Positions 43,256 through 55,461 of a stretch of DNA of 64,000 bases are shown here, piece after piece. The stretch is from Fusarium oxysporum f. sp. lycopersici 4287 (taxonomy: Eukaryota > Ascomycota > Sordariomycetes > Hypocreales > Nectriaceae). Within the stretch, counting starts at the first letter, position 1. Each line of letters opens with the position of its first letter. The notes beneath the pieces are model-generated. The model was not told the DNA's origin. It worked only from the letters and a program-made list of their open reading frames with translations, and searched no databases. Location: assembly GCF_000149955.1 (NCBI RefSeq), contig NC_030989.1, positions 4,352,402-4,416,401 on the forward strand, written 5' to 3'. The translations under genes and the position numbers were made by a program.

Positions 43256-45300
43256 GGTTGCGTTGGTCAAAATCCGAAAGTGGTGATGAAGTCAAGTTTG
43301 AGTGGGACGGGGGAGAAAAAAAGACGAGGAGGAAAAGATGAAAAAGAAGTCCTGTTACACAATTTCCAGGAGGAGAAAAAGTGCTGGGCAGTGGCCCCCT
43401 TTTGAGAAGGAGAGGAAAAAGGTGGATTTGGCAGTGCAGAATGGAGAAAATCAGGTTCAGGTTCCACGAAGATGCAAGCTATTCTCTGCTTGTCTTACCC
43501 CCGAGTCTTTTGCTGTTTCTTGCTGTTCTTTGTCTCCAGTTTATTTCTGTCATTTCGTCCACGATCATCGCCCTCTTATATATACGCATTTTCTCCTCAA
43601 AGGCCCCCCCCCCCCCCTTCCATGGGGTCATACATCTCGATATCGAACCAATCCCACCGAACCTCGGGTGGCGGTCAATGCCAAGCAGAGTCACATAAAG
43701 AGCCCAAACGTTTACACACCCCTTGGGCTTGGGCTTGGCCTTTGGGAACACCATAGAATTAGAGCTCGCTCGACTCGTTTACTATCCAACACGCCAGCTT
43801 CCCCCGCAAGATCTACCGTCGCTTGCTCCACCAGAATCTGGGGTGTGGACATGGGAGACAAGTTTGCGGGGTAGGTAGGCTGGGTATTGCGGTATAAGAA
43901 AAGCTGCTACGCCCGGAGGATTGCCTGTTTTGGGGCGAGATGCGATGGAGGGCTTGTCATTGAGGGTCCCCCAGTGCTTGTTATGTATCATCAGCAGGAC
44001 AAGAAAGATTGAGAGATGGGAAAGGGCTTGTCATAGTACGGTCTTGGCTGTTTGTGCGGTAGCCCGTTTTCAGGTCAAGTGTGATTGGGTTTTACAGGCT
44101 CCCTTGCCTCGAGAAATAACGGAGAAATTGTGAATTAAAGTGTGATCTTGGATTGTGGAATTTGATCGTTCCACCACCGCCTTGTGTGTTGCATGGGTTG
44201 AGCCTCGAAGCGAGCATTGGCAATGGATCCATTGTTTGCATTATCATGTAGCATTGACGAGTGACCAACGTAACTCGTCTGGTATACATAAGTACGCTGT
44301 CCTACTATTGCAGTATTGCTAGGAAACACAAGAGGTCGGACTATCGGTCTCTCACTTACACCAGCAAGGCTCCCCTCCCTACCGCAAGCCACACCTCCTT
44401 TTTAAATCAGATACAGTAAATCGTGTCCTTGTCCATCAAACCCAATCTAAATGCGTCGTCAATACCTAAAACAACACCTTAATTATTCTCCTCTCGATCT
44501 TCTTTTCCCTTCGAGACACACTCGATTCAACGCTACTCAGTCCTCCCCCGCGTTCTCCCCCACCCCCGCATCAACTCTCACGTCCCGAGCCAATAACGGC
44601 TCAAAGAGCGACCTTGGATGCCGAGGCTCCTCTCCAATTTCGACTCTAGAGGTCAAGCTTAAGTTCCGAACCTGAATTCCTAGTCTCTCGTTGGGCGCTT
44701 TCGCCGCGGCGCTAATTTATGGTTGTTTTGACCTGGGCTCATCACTGAGCTGTCATTGTCGAGGGCTTGCAGTAGAGCAGACACACAGACAATATCCAGG
44801 GCTAGCATGGTTGAGGCAGTGATTTCTTTTTGTGGCAATTCTTGCGGGTCGTTGGCTTGGCTGTCGGCACGCACCGAAGATATCCAGTGATATCCTTTCA
44901 CAGTTCTAGATTCCAGTAGTCAAAATGTGTCATTCAACGCTTTGCCAATTCTCCCTATACCATACTCTAGCTGAACCATCAAGAATGACCATATCTCGGA
45001 CACTGCCCGAATCCTTACACGCGTCATCTCATCATGTCGTTCTCTCTCATGTACCGTCCCAGACCAGTTTGCGCCTCGGTATCTCATCCACGCCGTAAAC
45101 ATTACCAAAAAAGATCAAATCCAAGCCAGAACGTCCCGTCCACACCTTCAGTATCCCGTCTCGTACCCTGTCTATTCATTTCGAAGGATTTGTGCAACCT
45201 TCAACGTTCACGCAATCCTCCAATTCATTTTACCTGCGGCGGCCAAGCACCGAGTCCTATAATCTTATTTGCTTGTTCCTGACCGAACCTCGGCTCAGGT
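43256..45300. other. Intergenic, 2 kb
   Basis: Holds the permease promoter, with purine-rich tracts (about 43300-43430) and a C14 run at 43604-43617, and the far 3' side of the next minus-strand gene. A 190-codon frame (43302-43874) crosses the C-run and looks like chance; a 74-codon frame at 44451-44675 is Ser/Thr/Pro-rich and unsupported. Confidence 0.5.
43604..43617. repeat. Poly-C run (14 C)
   Basis: Homopolymer read directly in the Dal5-type permease upstream region. Confidence 0.9.
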
Positions 45301-46726
45301 TCAACGAAACGCGGATGACACAGTCGAGAAGGACTTCTTGATGTTATGCCAGATTAACGCAGCGGTACCAACAACCGCAAAGATCTGAAGAATCTCCCAA
45401 GGCTTTCGAGTCTTGACCTCGGTCTCGATGTAGTCGATCTTGCTACCAGCCATACGAGGGAAGCGACCGGTTGTCAGGTACTCTTCCATGAGTGCATCCT
45501 TCTTATACCACTCCTCACGCAACCAGAGCTCAAAGGCCTTCTGGTCGTGAAGGGGCATATCGCTGACTTTGAAGCGGCGCCAGTGGAAATTGACCGACTT
45601 AGGGGCGCGACCTTGAAAATAGGTGCTCACCAAACCAAAATACTCCTCACCGAATCCACCTCGGCTAGACGCGTCGGTCAGTCGACAGTTACAATGCTGT
45701 GTAACGGGGCTTCGGGTTACAACTTACGGAATTCCCTCATATGCAACCGTGCAGTCGTAGACGTAGTCGATGCTTCCCTTGAGCTCGTTCAGACAAAAGA
45801 ACATACCAGTACTTCGTGGAAGCATGACATGGTCTGGATCCTTGAGGTCGTTTTTGGCAGCCCAGCCAGCCGACTTTCTACGCCCATTATTGGAAAGATT
45901 CGTGCCTTCGGGGAACAAGAGCAGCCACATGGGGTCCATATACGACTTTCCATTAGGATCAACCTTGCGTTGCTTGAGTTTGTTGAGACGGTAGGCCAGG
46001 CGGGGCTGATCCGAGGCCATCTTTCGTGACATGAAGATGAATCCGTAGAAGCGCATTCCCCAACCAATGAGAGGGATATGCTTGAGAGACTCCTTGAGAA
46101 TGATGTAGATATGCCCATGCATGCTAGGGGAATTAGCGTAAGCAATCCACCACAGATACAGCCAGTCAGTATAGATCTGCGCAAGGGTTAGTTTCTATCA
46201 ACCTCGTCAAAAGCAAATCACCGTACTTGATGGTTGGCAATCATCACCAAACGCTCAGGGAACTCGAACTGAACTCCCCCATCGGGTCGCAACTTGATCT
46301 GACCAGCGACCGACTCGTCACCGCTGATTCGGATGGTAGTCGGGCCCCAGATTTGGGTCATGGAAGTTGTCGTAAGACAAAAAGATTGTTTCGTCATAGC
46401 CATGTAAGCGTAGTACCAGTCACGATTGACGAAGTACAAGGGAGCGCCGACAAGCTGGGTAAGGAAAATGCTACCGCCATGTTAGTTGCCTGTACCTGTT
46501 GAGGGACTCTTCGTTCATACATCATGCAACATGTGTTGAAGTATAGGGCGAACAAGGAGCCGCGCACAATCTGCATCAGAGTTCCATAGCTTTCTTTCCC
46601 CGAAGGATGCTCCTCTTTTTGTTTGGGCTTCTGCTTCTCTGCTAAAGACTTCTCTGCGAGACCAGCAAGTAGCTCCGGCGAAGGGATCACCGTCTCCGGT
46701 GGGCCATCGGTTTTGGTGTCAGCCAT
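45301..46726 (-). CDS. PlsC-type lysophospholipid acyltransferase (LCLAT/Cst26-like), membrane
   Basis: Four exons (46496-46726, 46227-46454, 45728-46176, 45301-45664) give 423 aa. Acyltransferase block I is NHQIYTDWLYLWW (NHQ..D variant of the NHxxxxD motif), then a FGFIFMSR-type block II (here YGFIFMSRK) and FPEGTN as block III, as in the LCLAT/AGPAT8/LPGAT1 group that acylates lysophosphatidic acid, lysocardiolipin or lysophosphatidylinositol. There are hydrophobic segments before block I and near the C-terminus (EILQIFAVVGTAALIWHNI). The N-terminus is charged and polar (EKQKPKQKEEHPSGK). Intron 1 is only 41 nt but has an ACTAAC branch and CCCAG acceptor, and the spliced frame gives LVGAPLYFVNRDWYYA, the expected family block. 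Confidence 0.9.
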
Positions 46727-47589
46727 GGCGGTGCCTCTGTTCGTTTGTGTTGGTTCCCAGATGTTGTTATATGCTCTTTACGAGGTATTACGTCGACAAA
46801 AACTGAATAAACGAAGAGGCGCCCTCTGGACTGTTATATGTCGTGTCTGCCTTGTTCACGCCGTTCGAGCTAAGAGAATGCGAGGGGTCGCGTGGCACAG
46901 TCTACACAGTTAGAGACAGAAACCTGAACCTCCAGCCTCGTGGCGTAGAAATAACCAGAGAAAAATACACAGTCTATCAAAGCTCAAGATGAAGAAATCT
47001 GACGAGGCTGCGAGACATTATGCATGTGATTCAAGATCAAAAGTCCAAGGTTAAGCTCAGCTCGAGCTTACCTTATTGCTCTGACGTGCCTGCGTGTGGT
47101 TAGCTGTTAGCGCAGGTGACATCAGGCGGATGCGTCGGAGGGCGGAGGTCCTATGACGCCTAAAGACGGTGCACGGTGTTTTACAGATGCCGATCAGATT
47201 TGGCCAATGAGAAGCTACGAATATGAGATCACTTGGCATAAAGCTGTTGGATCCATCCTATAGAAGCTATCGCGGGAAAGATAAGACACTTTGACAGGTC
47301 ATACGCAGATTCCAGCTGATCAGGGGCTTCTGCTCTCAAGGCTTTTAAAGTTTGAGTCAATCTTCAGGGTCTTAACACTGTGAAATGGTCCCTTGCAGCG
47401 AAAAGTTTTTCTTTTCGTTCTCAAGTCGAATGTTGGAACAGGAAGGCGGTGAAGATCAGCCCACGTCTAGCTCCTCATCGTATTCTGCCAAAGCCGTCGC
47501 AAAGCCGCATGGGGCATCACAGTAGCTCCCGTCTTCGGCGTCATCTGTAGGCAAATTTAATCAGCCTCAACGGTTTCTTTTCTTTTCAC
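46727..47589. other. Intergenic, divergent promoters (acyltransferase / NAD kinase)
   Basis: 863 bp with no supported frame. The NAD kinase ATG is preceded by a pyrimidine-rich stretch (TTTCTTTTCTTTTC, about 47573-47586). No specific site identified. Confidence 0.5.
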
Positions 47590-49035
47590 ATGCCATGCCG
47601 AATTCCTGGCACCATGTCTAGAAGGTCCCTCTTACGAGGCCTGACCCTCTTGAGGCCCAATAGTAATCAACTACCAACATATCGCTTTCTGACTCGGCCA
47701 TCATCATTCACTCTGGCACCACAACAAACATGCCGTCTTCTATCGACAACCTCGACTCATCAAACATCCGAGATTCGCAGCATCGCAGAACTTCCGAATA
47801 GAATAAGCCCACGCTATCTCCAAAGCACAAAGCCCGGGTCGTCGCTATTATCGCTGAACTGGCCCAAACCTCCTCGTAATCTCCTTATCATCCACAAGCT
47901 ATACTCAGATGCCGTTGTCGAGGCTGTTGTCAAATTCTCGAACTACCTCCATAATGAATATCCAGAAGTCAACCTCGTGTTTGAGCCACGCATCGCCCAA
48001 TCGCTAAAAGATCGTCTCGATTTTCCCATTTATGCTTCGGACTCTCGATCCAATATGGCAGACAAAATTGACATCATTGCAACTTTCGGAGGAGACGGTA
48101 CTGTCCTACGAGCTGCAAGTCTCTACAAGCTCCATGGTTCTGTTCCTCCGATTCTATCGTTCAACATGGGAACACTAGGCTTCCTTGGCGAATGGGATTT
48201 CAGAGAGTACAAAAAAGCTTGGAGGGAGACGTTTATGAGTGGCAGTGACGTTGCTACCCGTGAGGCCAACTACCCCCGAGGTGATTGGGACAAGACAAGT
48301 CCAGTGTCATACACAGCATGGGAAAGGCATAAAGGCAAAAGCATGGGAGCACAACGAGCATCGAAGGTGTTGCTCCGTCATCGCATCAAGGCTGATGTGT
48401 TTGACCCGTCTGGTAACAACATCAATCATTGGTTGTCAGATACTTTGTCAAGCGAGGCGAAGACGGGGGCTAAGGCTCTAGCGGTGCCTCACGAGCCATC
48501 ACCATCGCTGAGAGCTATCAACGAGATCTCGGTGCATCGGGGTTCTCATCCCCACCTAGCTATCATTGATATCTACCAGAATGGTCACTTTCTTACAGAG
48601 ACCACTGCTGATGGTATCTTGATCAGCACCCCCACAGGCTCAACGGCATACAGTCTAAGTGCAGGGGGACCAATTGTCCATCCGCTTGTCAAATCTCTCC
48701 TCATTACACCCATCAGTCCTTGCAGTCTAAGTTTCCGATCCCTGGTGCTCCCGCTAGACACCAAAGTCACCTTACGAATGAGTCGCAAGAATCGCGGCCG
48801 TGAGCTTGACCTCAGCATTGATGGCAAGAGGTGTGCGGGAGTATCGCCAGGGACGGAGATTCGGGTAGAAGGCGAATTTGTTGGACGAGCCGGTCCAGGA
48901 GAGGAGTGGCATGGCGGTGTACCATGTATGATCAGGACTGAGGATGATGATCCTTGGGTGGGTGGCTTGACTGGCCTACTCAAGTTCAATCATCCTTTTG
49001 GACGAGAACCTGGTGGGGATGAGTATGCCGATTAG
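47590..49035 (+). CDS. POS5: NAD(H) kinase, mitochondrial (Pos5-like)
   Basis: Phosphorylates NADH or NAD+ to NADPH or NADP+. 481 aa, single exon. The N-terminal 60 residues are Arg/Ser/Thr/Leu-rich without acidic residues (MSRRSLLRGLTLLRP), a matrix presequence; the first Met (47590) or Met9 (47614) could be the start. Core motifs: ATFGGDGTVLRAA (GGDG), SFNMGTLGFLGEW, AINEISVHRGS (NE block), and STPTGSTAYSLSAGGPIVHP, the conserved glycine-rich block. An insert of about 80 residues (roughly 213-300: GDWDKTSPVSYTAWERHKGK and on) separates the two domains and is longer than I recall for the yeast enzyme. Only one Met-initiated frame, no introns. Confidence 0.93.
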   Translation: MPCRIPGTMSRRSLLRGLTLLRPNSNQLPTYRFLTRPSSFTLAPQQTCRLLSTTSTHQTSEIRSIAELPNRISPRYLQSTKPGSSLLSLNWPKPPRNLLIIHKLYSDAVVEAVVKFSNYLHNEYPEVNLVFEPRIAQSLKDRLDFPIYASDSRSNMADKIDIIATFGGDGTVLRAASLYKLHGSVPPILSFNMGTLGFLGEWDFREYKKAWRETFMSGSDVATREANYPRGDWDKTSPVSYTAWERHKGKSMGAQRASKVLLRHRIKADVFDPSGNNINHWLSDTLSSEAKTGAKALAVPHEPSPSLRAINEISVHRGSHPHLAIIDIYQNGHFLTETTADGILISTPTGSTAYSLSAGGPIVHPLVKSLLITPISPCSLSFRSLVLPLDTKVTLRMSRKNRGRELDLSIDGKRCAGVSPGTEIRVEGEFVGRAGPGEEWHGGVPCMIRTEDDDPWVGGLTGLLKFNHPFGREPGGDEYAD

Positions 49036-50961
49036 GCAGTTGGTGAGATTTATACGCATATGGATGGATGCATATGGAGACGATCCTATTTGATACCCAT
49101 ACGTTTGGATAATAATGAAGTCATGAGGAGAGCTAGCACTCTTAGGGTGCGGTAAGAATTCGAAAAGCTTCTACAAAGCAAGATTAAGGCTACCAATAAG
49201 CTTATAGACAACTTTAATCGAATACCAGAGTAGGCAGGTCACCGGCTTGTTGTTGAATGTCTTACTCCATGCTCAGTGTTCCGTAACACAGATGCAATTC
49301 GGGCTGCTCTGTTCTTGAGCTGCTTGGGTCGAGCTTTCAACACGAGATAGAATAAGATGATGACAGGCTTAGGGCTGAAAATCGCAGCCAATTGCAGCAA
49401 GATGGCGCGCAGCAGTAAGCGGCAGGAATCCTACAAACCTCCGGATCGGCCGAGTGGTGAAGCCATGGGTGGTCCGCGGACGTGGATTCAGCCACTCAGC
49501 GTGAGCAACTACCCTTTTCAGAGGCAACGGTGATCCAAGATGGATTCACTGCGCGCTGACAGATGGCAGTGCATAAACCGAAGCAGAAGATCTTTGTCGA
49601 TGGTCCACAACAGCTGACAAGTGGCTCAGATACGTGGCAGAACAATGCATCATCTGTCTTACGGATACTTAGCGAGGGCAGCTTCAAACAATACGAGTAT
49701 CTAAGCGCTCTTGTGATCATATTCCATGTGAAGAAGCATTAGAAAAGAGCCGCCAAGCCGTCTTGGCTCTGAGATTAGCAACGGCGGTTTGAGCTGGGCG
49801 GGTTCCCTTTAATTTCGCCGCCAGGGGTTTTCCTCAAACATTCCGAGTCCTTGTGGATCGGGATATTTTGATGACCCATGATCAGCTAACTCTAGTTGTT
49901 TGATGTTCCATTGTAATGTCATTGAGGGTCTTTTGTTCCGCGGATCTCAATACTCAGCCTTTGGTGATCTTTTGCTTACTTTACTTTACTTTACTTTACT
50001 GAGTATTTCCTATAACAATAGGAGTCTGAGGTGAGGTCATTGTTTGACTCGGCGCGTGGTTGGACTTGTTGAAGTCATGCAGCGGGTGTTCCTGGAACGG
50101 TTTTAAGGCTTGTTAGTGGCTGGGTGATGCAGGGGTGTTGGCGGGTGGTGGGCAGTAACTTAAACAAAGAGGTCATTCATGTCACATGTATTGAACTCGA
50201 TACAAGGGCAACGGGAATTATCATACGCGAGTTGACCTTGAAACATGATTATTCAAACAATTATCATTGATGATCGATCCTCACAATGGATTGTTCGCCA
50301 CAATCCTTCTCCGTTCCGCGGAGCATCTCTAAATAGAACAGAATACACAATCACACAGCCTGTGTCATTGCATCAGACCGATACAGCTCAGAGAGGCGGC
50401 GCAGGGCTGGGCGGATTCTTGGCAATGAGGCAGAGGGAGAAGAAGGGCAACGCCTGTAAGAAAATGGTGGCCCTTGGCTAATTGATGACTGAAGGAATGA
50501 GAGAGACAAGCTTAACTATTACTCTTAAATATATTACGAACCATGACCTCTTTTCTCTTACTCTATTTCAATCAATACCTTTGCCTTGGCTGAACGCAAA
50601 AGCACGGATCAAGAAACCGTTGACGATACGGATACTGCCAATTAAACTGACCACCCCACACTGAATCCTTTCCTTTCCTTTCTTCTACATACTCATATAC
50701 CCATCACAACCTCGACCTTGTGTTTCTTGGTTTTTCTTTATTCCCTTGTTTTCTCTTCATTTCTTCTTTTCGGGGCCAGTTTCTTCTTATTTGTACATTG
50801 ACTTTGGCATTTATTCATCTTGGACCACCCTTTCGCCGATTCGATCATCAATTTCATCGATACAGCACAGCAGCAACTCGAATTGTTCGCTTCCATTCCT
50901 TCCGAAGCTGTGAATAGATTCCGCCTTCTTATCGCTCATTTATCCGCCCGAGGCCGCTGCC
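49036..50961. other. Intergenic, 1.9 kb
   Basis: No supported gene. It holds a pentanucleotide microsatellite at 49976-50000 and pyrimidine-rich leader sequence of the phospholipase (about 50560-50800). A frame ending at 50917 starts within that leader and is probably chance. Confidence 0.5.
49976..50000. repeat. Pentanucleotide microsatellite (TTACT)5
   Basis: Five perfect tandem TTACT units. Polymorphism is likely but not visible here. Confidence 0.85.
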
Positions 50962-53048
50962 ATGGCCATTTCTTCGGGCTTCGCCCTTTTGCTGGCTGCC
51001 AGCGCCGCACTGAATCCCGTCGCTGCTGCACCTTCGAGTAAGTCGACACTCTTCGCGAGCGCGCATGTCGTCTCACAATTATCGTCGAGCGCATGGAAGC
51101 TGGTGTGGCGCGATCGCATGCATTTTCTTACCCAGATCTTGGGATCGCGGATCGGAGCTAACGTGATCCAATCGCAGTCGACGACGCTTTTGTCGCCATC
51201 TCCAATTCAGATTTCTCTCCCCGATCAGTATCAAAACGAGGCACGCCTCAAGCCCCAGATGGCTACGTCCCCTCCAAAGTCGACTGTCCGAGTACACGAC
51301 CGACGATTCGAAATGGCTCTTCCATCTCGAGCATGGAGCGCGATTGGATCCCGAAGCGTCGCAACGAAACCATCTCCCCTATCCGAACCCTCTTGAAGCG
51401 TCTAGCGATTCCCGGTTTCGACAGCGAGGCGTACCTCAAGGATGCTGAGACAGATCCTACTGCCCTTCCTAATATTGGTATTGCTATCTCTGGAGGTGGC
51501 TACCGTGCTATGCTTTGCGGTGCTGGTGCGCTGGCAGCTTGGGATATTCGTTCCGATGGAAGCGACAAGGATGGAAATCTTGGTGGTCTTCTACAAAGTG
51601 CGACATATCTTTCAGGTCTTTCCGGTGGTGGATGGCTTGTGGGCAGTTTGATGATGAACAACTTTACTTCTGTCCAGGAAAGCGTGAACTATCCCGGAAT
51701 TTGGCAGTTGGAGAATTCGATCCTCGAGGGCCCTGAGAATTACTCTCTTCTCCAGTACTACAATACGATTTTCGACGCCGTCTCCGAAAAGAAGGATGCT
51801 GGTTATGAACGATCTCTGACTGATTACTGGGGTCGTATGCTGTCGTACCAACTTATTAATGTAACAGATGGTGGTCCCTCATATACATGGTCTTCAATCG
51901 CCGACGATCCTGACTTCTCCGAGGGCAAGGCCCCTATGCCCATCATCATTGCGGATGGTCGTGCGCCAAACGAGACTATTATCAGTCTCAACGCGACCAA
52001 TTTCGAGTTCACCCCCTGGGAGCTTGGTTCCTACGACCCCGTTCTTCAGGGCTTCGTTCCTCTCAAGTATGTCGGTTCAGAGTTCGATAACGGCAAGCTA
52101 CCAAAGGACAAGTCCTGCATTGCTGGTTTCGACAACGCCGGCTTCGTCATGGGAACTTCTAGCAGTCTCTTCAACCAGATCGTTCTGTATCTTAACGAAG
52201 ACGACAACAACTACGTTCCTGACGGTGTTCCGGATATCGCAGTCGAAGCCGTAACCTCTGTTCTCAAAGCTATTGGCTCTGACAACAACGATATTGCTGA
52301 CTGGACTCCTAACCCCTTCAAGGGCTGGAATGACGAGAATAACTTGAGCGCCGAATCTGAGCGACTCACTCTCGTCGATGGTGGTGAAGACCTCCAGAAC
52401 ATCCCTTACTATCCTCACATCCGAAAAGATCGTGAGGTCGATGTCGTCTTCTCCTTCGACTCCTCCGCCGATACCGATTACGGCTGGCCCAACGGCGCAT
52501 CTCCCATCGCCACCTACGAGCGCTCTCTCACCAACATCTCAGAGGGCTCATCATTCCCATCCGTCCCCGGCAAGAACACATTCCTCAACCTGGGCCTCAA
52601 CACCCGCCCGACTTTCTTCGGCTGCAACGCAACCAACATGACCGACCCCTCACCCCTCATCGTCTACATCCCCAACTACCCATATGTCTACTCCTCCAAC
52701 ATCTCCACCTTCCAAATGAGCATCAACACCTCCGAGCTCTCCGCCATCATCGAGAACGGCTACGCCGTAGCTACCATGCTAAACGGCACGCGCGACAAGG
52801 ACTGGCCCGTCTGCGTTGGTTGCGCAATGCTCTCTCGCAGTTTCGACCGTACAAACACCACTGTTCCTGATAAGTGTCAGGAATGCTTCACGAATTACTG
52901 CTGGAACGGAACTCTTGATGAGAGAGAGCCCAGCGAGTATAACCCTACTTTCATCGGCGAGCAGATCGAGGTGGAAAGCTCAGCGTCAAAGGCCAGCAGC
53001 GCTTTTATCGCTATTGCAGCTATTGCAGGATTTATGCTCGCCATTTAA
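50962..53048 (+). CDS. PLB1: Phospholipase B / lysophospholipase, secreted and GPI-anchored
   Basis: Exons 50962-51037 and 51178-53048 give 648 aa; the 140-nt intron (donor GTAAGT, branch GCTAAC, acceptor CGCAG) is long for this window. Signal peptide MAISSGFALLLAASAALNPVAAAPS. Catalytic motifs of the cPLA2/PLB fold: IAISGGGYRAM, LSGLSGGGWLVGSL (nucleophile Ser) and LTLVDGGEDLQNIPYYP (catalytic Asp). Many N-glycosylation sequons. Eight or more Cys lie near the C-terminus (WPVCVGCAMLSRS, CQECFTNYCW), then a Ser-rich linker and a hydrophobic GPI tail (AFIAIAAIAGFMLAI). It removes acyl chains from phospholipids and lysophospholipids at the cell surface. The reading frame is intact. Confidence 0.95.
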
Positions 53049-53601
53049 AAATGAATGAAAAGTAGAGGAAAAGATGATATATATATATATATTTGCTTAT
53101 AGGAGTACCGCATTGGAGTTTTGTTCTATCTGAAGCGCCGTGGTCTTGAGGACATGGATTCATGAGGAAGTTTATATAGGGGTTGGATAGATGATGAGTC
53201 GGAGACTCGTCTTATTATTTACTCGGAATTCTCCATATTGGCACGATCTTGTGAAGTTTATCGTGACGTTTAGCCTTCGGTATGCAGCTTACCAAGCTTG
53301 CGATTTGCAGGCACAATGATATAAGGATCTTCTCGAATGGACCTCACCCGTCTACTAAAGCTCATTGAGGACCGTCAGCAACGTCGCTCTATGTTGACTA
53401 CGCACAAGCTATATACTTGTTGTTTGCTCCCTCATGTAATGTTACCTAGGTATTTGCTATTTCGCCTCTGATCAGGTCTCAAGCTCTTAGATGCAGGTAG
53501 ATTCACGACAACTTCTCGCGACACTGGTTCATGCTCAAAAACACTAGTTCTTCCTATCCATAACTTTTCCTTCATTAACTCATTACTTATTCCTAAATAC
53601 T
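53049..53601. other. Intergenic, convergent 3' ends
   Basis: 3' sides of the phospholipase and of the oxidoreductase. It contains (AT)8 at 53077-53092. No gene seen. Confidence 0.5.
53077..53092. repeat. (AT)8 microsatellite
   Basis: Dinucleotide run in the phospholipase 3' untranslated region, read directly. Confidence 0.85.
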
Positions 53602-54738
53602 CTAAGCAAAGGTGACATCCTTGCCAGTCTTGGCACTCTCAAAAACACCCTCAATGATCTGCAAAACATCCCTCGCCTCAGATGCCTTCACAGGAACATC
53701 TTCCTCCTTCCCACTCTCAACAGCCTTACCAAGCTGAGCATAGAAAGCCTTGTAGGTAGGTGTCTCAATAGACGAGATAGTCTGCTCCTTAGCCTTCTCG
53801 TTATCATCAACGACAACCAGCTTATACCGAGCAGGATCCTCCTTTCCAAAGTCCGCATCAGTAGCTTTCGCACCAGCCTTGAGTGCATCCTCTTGTGTGT
53901 CGAGACCGAGCTTGCGGAAACTTCCCTTTGTGCCACGGACCCAGAAGCGAGGCTGCTCGAGTTCGGCGCTGAGAACGCTGATGCGGATGTTGACGAGGAG
54001 ACCGTCGGGGTAGGTAAGTTCTGCTGAGACACCGTCTGGGTTCTCAAAGTCGAACTTGCCCTCGCGTTGAGAAAGAAGACGGCCGTGGACGAACTGGGGC
54101 TTGCCGAAGAGAACGTAGGCTTGATCAATGAGATGAGTTCCCAGATCGTAAAGAGCGCTGCCGCCTTGGGAAAGGGGGAGGTCTAACTTCCAGTTCTTAG
54201 AGGGCACAAGACGATAACGATCAAAGTGGTTATCGAACTGAATGATACGACCAAGAGTTCCCTCAGAGATAATCTTCTTAAGAGTAACAAAGTCAGCATC
54301 CCATCGTCTGTTCTGATAAACAATAAGGAGCTTTCCGTTCTTCTTGGCAATCTCAATAAGCTTATCAGCCTCAGCAGAAGTAGGAACAAAAGGCTTCTCA
54401 GTCAAGACATGCTTTCCAGCCTCGAGAGCAGCCTTTGTGAGCTCAAAGTGGTTGTTGGGAGGAGTGCTGATGACTACAAGATCGACTGCAGAGTCGGCGA
54501 AGAGATCCTTGTAGTCTGTGTAGTGCTTAATATCGGGGTAGTCAGCAGGTGCTGAGTTGCCCTCTTTGGGGGAACGTTGAACGACTGCGTGGAGTTTGAA
54601 TTGGGGAGTTTGAGTGAGGAAGGGGATGTGGAAGATTTTGGCAGACATGCTATTGAGTGTCAGCTGATGATATCACGAAGAGGTTGATTGAACTTACCCA
54701 TAACCCACGACACCGACGTTGGATGTCTTTCCGCTCAT
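53602..54738 (-). CDS. Gfo/Idh/MocA-family NAD(P)-dependent oxidoreductase
   Basis: Exons 54698-54738 and 53602-54649 (48-nt intron) give 362 aa. Exon 1 supplies MSGKTSNVGVVGYG, the Rossmann strand and glycine turn, completed by exon 2 MSAKIFHIPFL; starting at the internal Met would lose the cofactor-binding loop. Further family marks: VVISTPPNNHFELTKAALEAG, GKHVLTEKPF (the EKP signature with catalytic Lys), IVYQNRRWDADF, and GGSALYDLGTHLIDQA in the C-terminal domain. Members oxidise or reduce sugars, inositols, dihydrodiols or biliverdin-like substrates. Cytosolic. The substrate is not predictable from these motifs. Confidence 0.92.
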
Positions 54739-55461
54739 ATTGACCGACTGTATTTAACTCGACGTTTATTTCTGAAGAATATTTCTCACGGCGGATGTTC
54801 TTGACTTTATAAGTTATGAGGGAAGTTCTCACCATTTCTCCAAGAGCCTCCACAAGATGAATTCCGTCATGGGTGCGGAGTCATTCCCCACGGATGCTTC
54901 GCCATTCTTGGAGACTCCGGACGAGCTGAGCGCCACGATTGGTAGAATACAGTGGATTTGGCCGAGAAAGTCGGAGATGTAGTGAAGGTCCAAGCGAGAA
55001 AGTGCGGTTTTCTTAGTCAGTGGCTCAGTCTTTTATATCTATTAGCAGCTATTTACAAGATGAGAACATTTGTAATCTGAAATGGCGTTATACGAGTCTT
55101 CTTTTGTTGAAGAGATTTCGTGATGATGCGGAGTGTCCGTTTTGGGTAATCTTCGAGCATGATGAGCTGATTTACACTGGTCGGTCCGAACACTATCATT
55201 TATCGGCATCTTATCATGATAAGGCCGGACAGTGATAAAGCGGTTGAAATTGATGCCGAAGATTACGGACCCGTTTCTCTTACTATGGCTCCGTGCCGGA
55301 CTCGACATTTCTGCGTCTCGCGTCCCGATGTGGGTCTCCGGACAACGCTTCAAGTCCGGCCCAACAACCGAATCGCGAAGTCCAAAAACACCAAATTATA
55401 AAAAGTCACGATATATCGAATTAAATAGTATAGCAACTCATCAAACCATTCAATAACAACA
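54739..55461. other. Intergenic, divergent promoters
   Basis: Between the oxidoreductase (minus) and the FAXC/GST-like gene (plus). No supported frame; CCGGAC/GTCCGG-type words recur (about 54915, 55220, 55335 and 55352). Confidence 0.5.

Noticed and set aside
43302..43874. 190-codon frame crossing the C14 run
   Set aside because: Depends on homopolymer length; lies in the permease upstream region and has no recognisable domain.
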